From Maribacter litoralis (GTDB lineage: Bacteria > Bacteroidota > Bacteroidia > Flavobacteriales > Flavobacteriaceae), in contig NZ_QCZD01000002.1 in the NCBI RefSeq assembly GCF_003075045.1, forward strand, positions 806,001 through 870,000: 64,000 bases of DNA, written 5' to 3'. The notes beneath the pieces are model-generated. The model did no database searches. It was not told the DNA's origin and saw nothing but the letters and a program-made list of their open reading frames with translations. Of the stretch, positions 17,410 to 25,103 are shown in pieces; the stretch's first letter is position 1; the number at the start of each line of letters is the position of its first letter. The position numbers and the translations under genes were made by a program.

Positions 17410-18117
17410 TTAATGAGCATTCTTTTTCAAATATTCGCCAAAGTTTGCTTTAAATCTATTTAACCGTGGCACTGAAACATTTCTTATATAAGAATTGTTA
17501 GGGTTATTTTTTTCATAATCTTGATGATACGATTCTGCTTCATAAAATACCGTATATGGCGTTACCTCTGTAGTAATAGGGTCTGCGTCATAAACTTTAT
17601 TATCTTTTAAAGCTTGAATATAATTTTCAATAATTTTCTTCTCTTCATCATTTTTGTAAAAAGCAATAGAGCGATATTGTCTACCGCGGTCTGGCCCCTG
17701 TCTATTCAATTGAGTTGGATCATGAGAACCAAAGAATACTTGTACCAATTCGGTAAACGAAATAACCTTGGGGTCGTAATATACCTCTACAGCTTCGGCA
17801 TGGTCTGTTTTTCCATATCCAACTTCTTCGTAAGTAGGGTTCTTTTGTTTTCCGCCTGCGTAACCTGAAATAACTTCTTTTACACCTTTAACACTTTCAA
17901 AAATTGCTTCAACACACCAAAAACAACCACTGGCAAAATATGCTGTTTCATATTTGCTTAATTGTTGCCGACTCAACTTTACTTCCTCATACACTTCTTC
18001 TTGCTCCGCCTCTATAGCCGAGTTGGTTTCAGAAACTGTATTTTTTTTGTTCTTTGATTGGCAACTAGTAGCAACTAAGCTGGCAGTGACCAATAAAGCA
18101 ATTTGTAATAATTTCAT
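17410..18117 (-). CDS. msrA: Peptide-methionine (S)-S-oxide reductase MsrA, lipoprotein
   Basis: A 235-aa MsrA with an N-terminal lipoprotein signal (lipobox ATSC at about residue 19) and a Lys/Glu-rich linker. The catalytic motif YFASGCFWCVEAIFE holds the nucleophilic Cys; family landmarks GYAGG, YEEVGYGKTDHAEAVEVYYDP and HDPTQLNRQGPDRGRQYRS follow. It reduces S-sulfoxides of methionine in exported proteins. It is monocistronic with its own terminator. No msrB is adjacent. Confidence 0.94.
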   Translation of the reverse strand: MKLLQIALLVTASLVATSCQSKNKKNTVSETNSAIEAEQEEVYEEVKLSRQQLSKYETAYFASGCFWCVEAIFESVKGVKEVISGYAGGKQKNPTYEEVGYGKTDHAEAVEVYYDPKVISFTELVQVFFGSHDPTQLNRQGPDRGRQYRSIAFYKNDEEKKIIENYIQALKDNKVYDADPITTEVTPYTVFYEAESYHQDYEKNNPNNSYIRNVSVPRLNRFKANFGEYLKKNAH

Positions 18118-18220
18118 ATTTCTTTTTCTTTTTGCAATTTGTAGGATAATTTACAAAGTACTTACGAGGAAAACGGTTAAAATATGTTAAGGAGATACTA
18201 AGATGATATATTTTTGAAAA

Positions 18221-18922
18221 ATGAACGAATTGGAACGGTTGCTTTTATCATATTCTGAACAACCCATTTGTATATTGGATTCTACTATATCAATCGATAA
18301 ATATATTCCTCTAGATTTATCTAAAGATAATAAGGAATTGGTTGATGTAGATATTACAAATCATATAACTTGTCAATCCTACATAGATAAAGTATTACAA
18401 AAGGAGAATGGCAAAATAGCTTATGGTGGTTATTTGGAGGAACGAAACCTGTATTCAGATAAAGTAGGTTTTACCCCGTTGAACAAGCCTAAAAGAAATA
18501 TTCATTTGGGAACGGATTTTTGGTGCAAAGCGGGGACTAAGGTTATTGTTCCTTTAGATGGTAAAGTGCATAGTTTTAATAACAATAGTAGTATTGGAGA
18601 TTATGGACCAACAATAGTATTGGAACATTCTATTAATAATATTACTTTTTATACTCTCTATGGCCATTTAACGCTAGATGCAATATCAGGTCTTGTTAAG
18701 GGAAAGTCGTTTTCCGCAGGAGATACCTTGGCGAAATTGGGAACGCCTGATATTAACGTAAACTATGCACCACATCTTCATTTTCAAATGATAAAGGATT
18801 TAGAGGGTAATGAAGGTGATTATCCTGGGGTCTGTGCAAAGGAAGATTTACCATTCTATAAAACCAATTGTCCGGATCCTAATCTTCTTTTAAAGATAAC
18901 ACAAGTGGTTAAATTTCGATAG
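18221..18922 (+). CDS. M23 metallopeptidase-domain protein without signal peptide
   Basis: A 233-aa protein with a LytM-like domain: zinc ligands His95 and Asp99 (HLGTD), YGHL with His149, and HLHF (His185, His187). No signal peptide is visible, unusual for a peptidoglycan hydrolase. The pattern of N-terminal ICILDSTISIDKYIPLDLS, then HLGTDFWCKAGTKVIVPLDG and DYGPTIVLEH, resembles from memory the M23 domain embedded in large phosphotransferase/M23/class III aminotransferase fusion proteins. If so, this is a free-standing version and may not act on peptidoglycan. Monocistronic. Confidence 0.82.
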   Translation: MNELERLLLSYSEQPICILDSTISIDKYIPLDLSKDNKELVDVDITNHITCQSYIDKVLQKENGKIAYGGYLEERNLYSDKVGFTPLNKPKRNIHLGTDFWCKAGTKVIVPLDGKVHSFNNNSSIGDYGPTIVLEHSINNITFYTLYGHLTLDAISGLVKGKSFSAGDTLAKLGTPDINVNYAPHLHFQMIKDLEGNEGDYPGVCAKEDLPFYKTNCPDPNLLLKITQVVKFR

Positions 18923-19005
18923 GGTCTGTACAAGCAACATTTTTATAAAATTTGTAGTCCACCTATTAGAGTAATTTAATTTTTTGTAGGAAAATACCTA
19001 TTAAC

Positions 19006-19020
19006 TCGATGAAATGCACA
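19006..19020 (+). promoter_or_regulatory. Shared 15-nt upstream element (copy A)
   Basis: TCGATGAAATGCACA lies 168 bp before the start of the first small secreted protein gene. The identical 15-mer lies about 160 bp before the second member at 26692. In each case ATTTAGGG follows, directly here and after a 17-nt insertion in the other copy. Confidence 0.45.
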
Positions 19021-19093
19021 ATTTAGGGGTTTAGCGGGAGTAAATTTTGTAGGAAAACGGACTACAAAAATTGGTAATACATCGAAAAAGTAT

Positions 19094-19123
19094 CTTTTCA
19101 TCGTGAAAATGATACCGCTTATC
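19094..19123 (+). promoter_or_regulatory. Candidate LytTR-type direct repeat upstream of small secreted protein 1
   Basis: CTTTTCATC (19094-19102), a 12-bp spacer, then CCGCTTATC (19115-19123). The 21-bp period puts both half-sites on one face of the helix, as for LytTR response regulators. The same arrangement occurs at 26564-26593. Confidence 0.4.
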
Positions 19124-19187
19124 GATTCGAAAATACGTTAACTTAAGGGTAGGGGGTTATCTATAAACCAAATTTACCTACTTTATT

Positions 19188-19427
19188 ATGCGTACAATTA
19201 TTTTTTTATTCCTTGTTATCTGTTTGGGAACCCAGTCCCAAGCACAAGAGAAGTCACCAGACACAAAAGTGCAGACCATTGTTATGCCCATGGCAGATGT
19301 AACAATTAAGTCTGACGTAAACGCTCAGGGTTTTCAAACAGCTGCAAGGTTTTTTAAAGTGAAGAATGCCAGAGTAAAACAAGCATTACTTTTTAAGCCA
19401 AGGGTAAGAACATTATTTTTTGCCTAG
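19188..19427 (+). CDS. Small secreted protein, ARFF/ARLY-KN-RV family, member 1
   Basis: A 79-aa protein with a 20-residue signal peptide ending QAQ, a short variable middle (21-50) and a basic C-terminal segment AARFFKVKNARVKQALLF (about 52-69) ending RTLFFA. The C-terminal pattern is shared with the genes at 26692, 36016 and 36648. No Cys and no membrane span in the mature part. The stop overlaps the stop of the convergent SGNH esterase by 4 bp. I do not recognise a named family; it looks like a secreted peptide or precursor. Confidence 0.75.
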   Translation: MRTIIFLFLVICLGTQSQAQEKSPDTKVQTIVMPMADVTIKSDVNAQGFQTAARFFKVKNARVKQALLFKPRVRTLFFA

Positions 19428-20164
19428 TTCAATTCTTCAACTAAGTCCTTTTCAGTTACCTCTGTTCCCCTTACAGGTAACACAATAGTCTTTAAAATTT
19501 CCCAAACATTATTTGTAACTATACGTTGCCCTTCGGCAGTTGGGTGAATACCATCTTCTAGATTTAGTTCTGGTATGCCCGCAACTCCCTCTAGTAAAAA
19601 AGGGATTAAATATGTATTGTTTGATTGTGCCAATGCAGGATACATGGCTTTAAATTGAGATGCATAGTCAGCGCCCATATTTGGTGGTATCTGCATACCT
19701 GCCAATATAATCTTGGTATCAGGATTTTTATCTTTCACCATATCGATCATTTCCTGTAAATTATTCATGGTTTCGGAAATAGGAATGCCGCGCAAGCCAT
19801 CATTGGCCCCCAATTCCAAAACAAAAATATCAACAGGCTGGTTCAATACCCAATCTAATCTATTTAATCCGCCAGATGTAGTTTCACCACTTAATCCTGA
19901 GTTAATCACCTTGTAATCTAAACCTAATGAATCAATGCGTTGTTGAATTCTGTTTGGAAATCCTTCTTTTACATCTAAACCATATGCTGCGGTAAGACTG
20001 TTGCCATAAAACAATATGACCTTATCATCAGTAGAAATATCTTCCTTATTAACAGCGTTTTCTACCTCTGTTGGTGTTTCCGTTTGTTTTTTCTCGGTTT
20101 TCTCTCCGCATCCAATGAACAACAGCGCTATCAAAAAATAACGAAACTTTAATACTTTCAACAT
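19424..20164 (-). CDS. TesA-like arylesterase, SGNH family, lipoprotein
   Basis: A 246-aa lipoprotein (lipobox LFIGC, Cys19) with an acidic linker and a TesA-type SGNH hydrolase domain. Block I is FYGNSLTAAYGL (catalytic Ser within GNSL), block II NSGLSGETTSGG, block III LGANDGLRG and block V DGIHPTAEGQ with the catalytic Asp and His. GNSL in place of GDSL is common in this branch. It is divergent from the ABC ATPase/permease pair, reproducing the tesA / ybbA-ybbP arrangement known from E. coli. Confidence 0.9.
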   Translation of the reverse strand: MLKVLKFRYFLIALLFIGCGEKTEKKQTETPTEVENAVNKEDISTDDKVILFYGNSLTAAYGLDVKEGFPNRIQQRIDSLGLDYKVINSGLSGETTSGGLNRLDWVLNQPVDIFVLELGANDGLRGIPISETMNNLQEMIDMVKDKNPDTKIILAGMQIPPNMGADYASQFKAMYPALAQSNNTYLIPFLLEGVAGIPELNLEDGIHPTAEGQRIVTNNVWEILKTIVLPVRGTEVTEKDLVEELN

Positions 20165-20226
20165 AGTCTTAACTTATTAGATTCCAAATCATTTGTTTAT
20201 TTTGTTGTCTTGTACCAAAATGATTT

Positions 20227-20916
20227 ATGACAAAGATATTAAACGTACGTAATCTAAAGAAAACGTATACGAGCGGATCAAAGAATTTGACGGTAATCGA
20301 TGATATTTCTTTTTCAATTGAAGAAGGAGATACTTTTGCAATTGTGGGTCCGTCGGGAAGTGGTAAAACAACCTTATTAGGACTCTGTGCCGGTTTGGAT
20401 GAGATAAATGAAGGAACCATTGAACTTTGCGGGGAAGATTTAAGTGCCTTGAACGAAGATCAACGTGCACTTTTAAGAAATGAGAAAGTAGGATTCATTT
20501 TTCAAGATTTTCAACTACTGCTTACGCTGACCGCTTTAGAGAATGTAAGTGTTCCTTTAGAATTGCAAGGGGCGCCCAATGCTACAAAAGTTGCAATGGA
20601 ACTTTTAAATAAAGTTGGTTTGGGTGACCGTCATGATCATTACCCATCACAATTATCGGGCGGTGAACAACAGCGTGTTGCTTTGGCAAGAGCTTTTTCG
20701 AATAAACCTTCTATTTTGTTTGCAGATGAACCTACAGGTAATTTAGACGAGGAAACCGGTGAAAAGGTGATTAAACTTTTGTTCGACCTTAATAAGGAGA
20801 TGGGCACTACCTTGGTCATTGTTACTCACGACCTAGAATTGGCGAACTTAAATAAGCACGTATTACGACTTAAAGGTGGTAAAATAGTAATCAACGAAAC
20901 TACAGCACTATCTTGA
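20227..20916 (+). CDS. ABC transporter ATP-binding protein, YbbA/LolD-like
   Basis: A 229-aa ABC ATPase. Walker A is GPSGSGKTT, the signature LSGGEQQRVALARA and Walker B ILFADEPTGNLD; the TGNLDEETG tail is typical of the MacB/LolD/YbbA class that pairs with FtsX-fold permeases. It overlaps the permease gene by 4 bp (TTGA). The divergent TesA-like gene next door supports assignment to the YbbA branch. The export substrate of YbbAP-type systems is not firmly established. Confidence 0.92.
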   Translation: MTKILNVRNLKKTYTSGSKNLTVIDDISFSIEEGDTFAIVGPSGSGKTTLLGLCAGLDEINEGTIELCGEDLSALNEDQRALLRNEKVGFIFQDFQLLLTLTALENVSVPLELQGAPNATKVAMELLNKVGLGDRHDHYPSQLSGGEQQRVALARAFSNKPSILFADEPTGNLDEETGEKVIKLLFDLNKEMGTTLVIVTHDLELANLNKHVLRLKGGKIVINETTALS

Positions 20917-23462
20917 GCGAAATACAAAGAACATCAAAAGCAGGTTTTAATTGGTTGTTAAAAATGGCATGGCGAGATGGCAAAGCTAGTGGTAAACGGT
21001 TGCTTTTGTTCATGGCGTCTATTATTTTGGGTATTGCCGCAGTAGTATCCATTCAATCTTTTAGCGATAACCTTAAGGATAATATCGGTTTACAGTCCAA
21101 GGCATTAATGGGAGCCGATTTTTTAATAGATAGCAATCAGCCGGCAAATGAAAGGGTGTCCGAAATAATGGATTCTTTGGGTGGTTACGATGCACGTGAA
21201 GTAAATTTTGCTTCTATGGCAGCATTTCCTAAAAGCCTTTCTACAAAATTGGTTCAAGTACGTGCCATTGAAGGCAATTTTCCCTTTTACGGTGAGCTGG
21301 AGACCGAACCTGCCAGTGCGGCAATAGCGTACCAAGAAAAAGGAGGAGCACTAGTAGATGCTACCGCAATGCTACAATACAATTTAAAACCAGGTGATAG
21401 TGTAAAGTTGGGAAATACCACTTTTCCTATTATCGGTTCGTTGATCACTGCTCCTGGTAGTACGGGTATTGGAGCAACCGCAGCACCGCCAATTGTAGTG
21501 CCGTTTCGCTTTATGGAAGGTAGTGGATTGTTAGATCGTGGTAGTCGATTAGGATACAATTATTACTTCAATAATGACAAAGCGGATCTAGAAGTTTTGA
21601 GTAAGGATGTTGATCCTCTATTAGATGCGGAAAATGCGGATATGGATACCCATACAGATACTAGTGAGCGCTTAGGGCGTAGGTATGAAATTGTGGGTAG
21701 GTTCTTGAATTTAGTGGCTTTTATAGCGCTTTTATTGGGTTGCGTTGGTATCGCCAGCTCTGTGCATATTTATATTAAGGAAAAATTGAAAGCAGTAGCC
21801 GTTCTAAAATGTTTGGGAGCTACCCGCAAGCAAACATTCTACATTTATCTTATTCAAATTGCAGGAATGGGATTCTTGGGCGGACTCATAGGAACCGTTA
21901 TCGGATTGGTGTTACAACAGACCTTTCCAATTATTTTGCAAGAGTTCTTACCTTTTCAAGTTGAGATAACAACTTCTTTTCAAGCAATATTTGTGGGCTT
22001 GATTTTAGGGGTTTGCATGTCCGTTCTGTTTGCTTTGTCCCCATTGGTGAATACATGGTTTGTATCGCCGCTGCAAGTTTTAAGGGTACAGGAAAATACA
22101 GGTAAAAAAGCAAGACCTTTGCAAATTTGGGTAGTTGTTGCCATTGTAGTTTTTGTTTTGTTGTTTGCTTATTATTTGTTGGGAAGATGGACGTTCGCGT
22201 TTAGTTTCGTTGCAGGTATATTGGTGACATTCTCAATTTTAGCAGGGGTCTCCATTGGTTTTATGAGATTGATAAAACGTAATTTTCCTAAGTCATGGAG
22301 TTTTGCAGCTCGTCAAAGTCTTTTAAATTTATACAGACCTAACAACCAAACCGTAGTATTGATATTGGCCATCGGTATCGGTACGTTTTTAATCAGCACA
22401 TTATATTTTACCAAAGACTTTCTTCTCGCTAAAACTTCGTTTGAGGCAAGTGCCGATAGTCCTAATTTGATACTCTTCGATGTACAGACGGCACAAAGAG
22501 ATGCTGTAGCAAATACAATCACCCCAAAAGGATTGCCGGTAATAGATAATATACCTATCGTTACCATGCGTTTGGAACGCATTAAGGATCGCAATGTCAA
22601 TGATATTCGTTTAGACACCACTACACGCATCAATAAATGGATATTGAATCATGAATTTAGAACTACGTATAGAGATTCAATGATAGCATCTGAAAAATTG
22701 TTGGAAGGGGAGTGGATACCGTCCGTTTCTTCAAACTCGGAAGTTATACCCATTTCACTGTCAGATAATGTGGCTAACGATGCATTGGTGACTTTGGGCG
22801 ATACTTTACTCTTTAATGTACAGGGTAAATTGATGACTACGGTTGTTGGTAATATTCGCCAAGTAGATTGGGCTCGTATGCAATTAAATTTTTCAATTGT
22901 ATTTCCAAATGGGGTTTTAGAGAAAGCTCCCCAGTTTCACGTCGTAACCACGAACGCACCTGATAAAAAATCCTCTGCGGATTTACAACGAGAATTGGTG
23001 AAGAAATTCCCCAACGTTTCTATAATCGATTTAAGACAGGTAGTTACCTTGGTCGAAAATATTTTAGATAAAATATCTTGGGTAATCACCTTTATGGCAT
23101 TCTTTAGTATTCTCACAGGTATAATTGTGCTAATCGGTTCTGTTCGTAATAGCAAATACCAGCGCATTCGAGAAAGTGTCTTGTTAAGAACTATTGGAGC
23201 ACAGAGTAAACAGATTTTAAAAATAAACGCTTTAGAGTATTTGTTTTTAGGTGTTTTAGGAAGTGGTGTGGGAGTTTTACTGTCTTTGGTCAGTAGTTTT
23301 TTATTGGCTTACTTTATTTTCGATACTCCATTTATTCCTTCATGGGTGCCTTTTTTGGTGGTTTTGCCGGGTATTACATTACTAGTCTTGACTATTGGAT
23401 TAATGAATAGCAGGGGAGTATTAAATAGTCCGCCTTTACAGGTATTGCGAAAAGAAGGATGA
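20913..23462 (+). CDS. FtsX-fold ABC permease, YbbP-like
   Basis: An 849-aa inner-membrane permease with ten or so transmembrane helices: an N-terminal span, a large periplasmic domain (about 50-255), two FtsX-like cores (about 260-400 and 725-845) and a central pair of spans. The core motif VLKCLGATRKQTFYIYL and its C-terminal counterpart LLRTIGAQSKQILKINALEYL are the coupling segments. The start is TTG at 20913 overlapping the ATPase stop; coding and homology extend to it. It forms a complex with the preceding ATPase. Confidence 0.9.
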   Translation: MSEIQRTSKAGFNWLLKMAWRDGKASGKRLLLFMASIILGIAAVVSIQSFSDNLKDNIGLQSKALMGADFLIDSNQPANERVSEIMDSLGGYDAREVNFASMAAFPKSLSTKLVQVRAIEGNFPFYGELETEPASAAIAYQEKGGALVDATAMLQYNLKPGDSVKLGNTTFPIIGSLITAPGSTGIGATAAPPIVVPFRFMEGSGLLDRGSRLGYNYYFNNDKADLEVLSKDVDPLLDAENADMDTHTDTSERLGRRYEIVGRFLNLVAFIALLLGCVGIASSVHIYIKEKLKAVAVLKCLGATRKQTFYIYLIQIAGMGFLGGLIGTVIGLVLQQTFPIILQEFLPFQVEITTSFQAIFVGLILGVCMSVLFALSPLVNTWFVSPLQVLRVQENTGKKARPLQIWVVVAIVVFVLLFAYYLLGRWTFAFSFVAGILVTFSILAGVSIGFMRLIKRNFPKSWSFAARQSLLNLYRPNNQTVVLILAIGIGTFLISTLYFTKDFLLAKTSFEASADSPNLILFDVQTAQRDAVANTITPKGLPVIDNIPIVTMRLERIKDRNVNDIRLDTTTRINKWILNHEFRTTYRDSMIASEKLLEGEWIPSVSSNSEVIPISLSDNVANDALVTLGDTLLFNVQGKLMTTVVGNIRQVDWARMQLNFSIVFPNGVLEKAPQFHVVTTNAPDKKSSADLQRELVKKFPNVSIIDLRQVVTLVENILDKISWVITFMAFFSILTGIIVLIGSVRNSKYQRIRESVLLRTIGAQSKQILKINALEYLFLGVLGSGVGVLLSLVSSFLLAYFIFDTPFIPSWVPFLVVLPGITLLVLTIGLMNSRGVLNSPPLQVLRKEG

Positions 23463-23485
23463 TATTTATTTCAATTGCAATTTTG

Positions 23486-23518
23486 AAGCTCACTTCCCTA
23501 TTGTTGTGAAGTGGGCTT
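23486..23518. terminator. Stem-loop between convergent genes
   Basis: AAGCTCACTTC (23486-23496) pairs with GAAGTGGGCTT (23508-23518) with one G-U pair and an 11-nt loop. It lies 24 bp after the ybbP-like stop and covers the last codons of the convergent gene. There is no long T tract, so termination strength is uncertain. Confidence 0.4.
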
Positions 23519-24085
23519 TCCAATATATGTATACAAAATGTAATCTGTATTTGGATCTAAGAATCTATATAGCTGTTCTCTTATTGTTGGTAGTTGAAAA
23601 TCAGCTTCATTATAAACATCTAAAAATAATTTTGCATGGTCTGAACGAGATAAATTCTTTTTTTCGGCATAGATCTGCGAAGCTTTATTATTGAATACTA
23701 CACTTTTTATTTCTGCATTTTTCTTGAAAAAAATCATTGGTGCGGCTTTCATTATATTGAGGTGATCATAATTCACTTGTTTAGAAAGTTGTCTCAAAGT
23801 ATCTCCAATTGCATAATCACTAAAAATTTCGAAGGTGCTATCTTTACTTATTGCTGATAAAACTTGAACATATTGTTTATAGGTACCCGTTTTTATTACT
23901 CCTTTAGAAATAAGTTCCTGCTGAAAATCGTCCAATAGTCTCCCTAGTTCTTTGTAATATTTAGGATATTGATGTGCAATCTCTTTATTTATGGCTTCCT
24001 CATGAGTAATGGAAGATTCTTGAGATGCCAAAGGAGTAATGAATAATAGAATGATTATTAGTAAAATAAGACTAGCGGACTTCAT
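23498..24085 (-). CDS. Secreted protein of unknown function
   Basis: A 195-aa protein with a signal peptide (about residues 1-21, ending PLASQ). The mature part is mostly helical and charged with no motif I can name; segments such as EIFSDYAIGDTLRQLSKQVNYDHL and a C-terminal YTYIGKP stand out only as descriptive landmarks. It is convergent with the ABC permease and divergent from the PLDc_N gene. There is no Cys lipobox, so it is likely periplasmic. Confidence 0.7.
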   Translation of the reverse strand: MKSASLILLIIILLFITPLASQESSITHEEAINKEIAHQYPKYYKELGRLLDDFQQELISKGVIKTGTYKQYVQVLSAISKDSTFEIFSDYAIGDTLRQLSKQVNYDHLNIMKAAPMIFFKKNAEIKSVVFNNKASQIYAEKKNLSRSDHAKLFLDVYNEADFQLPTIREQLYRFLDPNTDYILYTYIGKPTSQQ

Positions 24086-24183
24086 AAAATATAATTACTT
24101 GTTTTTTAAAAAATAGTATTCATTATACTGTGTTGTTTTTTATAACTTTAAATACGATTCAATTATAAAGAAATCAATTGGTT

Positions 24184-24405
24184 ATGGAAAACTTCGGTAT
24201 CTCTTTTTCAATTGTGTTATTGTCATGGCAAACACTTTTTTTAGTGGTACTTTTAGTATGGACCTATTGTTTGATAGATATTATACGTCATAAGTTCAGA
24301 AATGATGGAAAAATTACTTGGTTTCTAATTGTCTTTTTTCTACCAATTTTAGGTTCAGCACTTTATCTGTCAACAGGAAAAACAAGACGTGTCATCTTAA
24401 ATTGA
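24184..24405 (+). CDS. Small PLDc_N-type membrane protein
   Basis: A 73-aa protein with two hydrophobic helices (about 8-34 and 44-64) separated by a short basic loop, and the pattern WTYCLIDIIRHKF...WFLIVFFLPILGSALYL characteristic of the phospholipase D N-terminal membrane domain (PLDc_N). No PLD catalytic domain follows. ATG 24184 is preferred to the TTG two codons upstream. Role unknown; such proteins are common stand-alone membrane proteins in Bacteroidota. Confidence 0.78.
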   Translation: MENFGISFSIVLLSWQTLFLVVLLVWTYCLIDIIRHKFRNDGKITWFLIVFFLPILGSALYLSTGKTRRVILN

Positions 24406-24477
24406 TTTCGATTTTCTATTTCATTTTTCGGTAATTTAGATTTTTAATTATTCTTCTTTAAAATATTTTATCTAGAA

Positions 24478-24954
24478 ATGAGTAAGCGGCATACCTATTT
24501 AACTACAGTAGAATGGACAGGGAATAACGGTTCAGGTACTTCTAACTATCGGGATTTTGAAAGGAGTCATGTGGTATCTGTAACGAACAAACCCGATATC
24601 TTATGTTCATCTGATCCTGCTTTTCGGGGAGATGCTAACAAGTATAATCCAGAAGAGATGTTGGTATCTTCATTATCTTCTTGCCATATGCTATGGTATT
24701 TACATTTATGCTCAGAGGCAAAGGTAGTTGTGGTCGCATATGTTGATAACGCTACAGGTGTAATGGAAGAAACTTCTAGCGGTAGTGGTCATTTTAGAGA
24801 AGTAAGGTTAAACCCAGTGGTAACCGTAAAAGATGCTTCTATGGTTGAAAGGGCACAAACCTTACATGAAAAGGCTAATGATTATTGTTTCATTGCCAAT
24901 TCTGTAAATTTTGAAGTCAAGCATCAAGCTACTTGTAAAGTGTTGGGTCAATAA
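24478..24954 (+). CDS. OsmC-family peroxiredoxin-like protein
   Basis: A 158-aa OsmC/Ohr family protein. The two redox cysteines are in SLSSCHMLWYLHLC (first near residue 69) and ANDYCFIANSV (near residue 136), the usual CHM and YCF contexts. The N-terminal strand pattern GTSNYRDFERSH and PEEMLVSSLSSCHM mark the OsmC side of the family. It reduces organic hydroperoxides using thiols. It stands alone between a small membrane protein and a helicase. Confidence 0.9.
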   Translation: MSKRHTYLTTVEWTGNNGSGTSNYRDFERSHVVSVTNKPDILCSSDPAFRGDANKYNPEEMLVSSLSSCHMLWYLHLCSEAKVVVVAYVDNATGVMEETSSGSGHFREVRLNPVVTVKDASMVERAQTLHEKANDYCFIANSVNFEVKHQATCKVLGQ

Positions 24955-25070
24955 GTTGTTTCCTACTTGAATATGATTTTAGAATGATTTTTTTTGAACT
25001 TTTAATAGGTTCCGTCCCATATTAAATACGATAAGTTCTTCACTATACATGATTTGTCAACTAATCAGCC

Positions 25071-25078
25071 TAGCTTTG
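25071..25078 (+). promoter_or_regulatory. Candidate -7 box (TAGCTTTG) for the DEAD-box helicase
   Basis: An exact TAnnTTTG match ending 25 bp before ATG 25104. The upstream TTTG at 25053-25056 is too close to be the canonical -33 element. Confidence 0.3.
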
Positions 25079-25103
25079 CACCTGAAATACAAAAGTGAAT
25101 GTT

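Larger units (their letters stand above)
18923..19187. other. Structured leader region before a small secreted protein gene
   Basis: A 265-bp spacer with several signals: a 13-nt direct repeat TTTTGTAGGAAAA (18982-18994 and 19045-19057); a 10-nt inverted pair TTTGTAGTCC (18951-18960) and GGACTACAAA (19059-19068); a hairpin TTTTGTAG/CTACAAAA (19045-19069); a second hairpin GTATC-TTTTCA/TGAAAA-(T)-GATAC (19090-19115); and a 15-nt element at 19006-19020 that recurs at 26518-26532. Confidence 0.5.
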
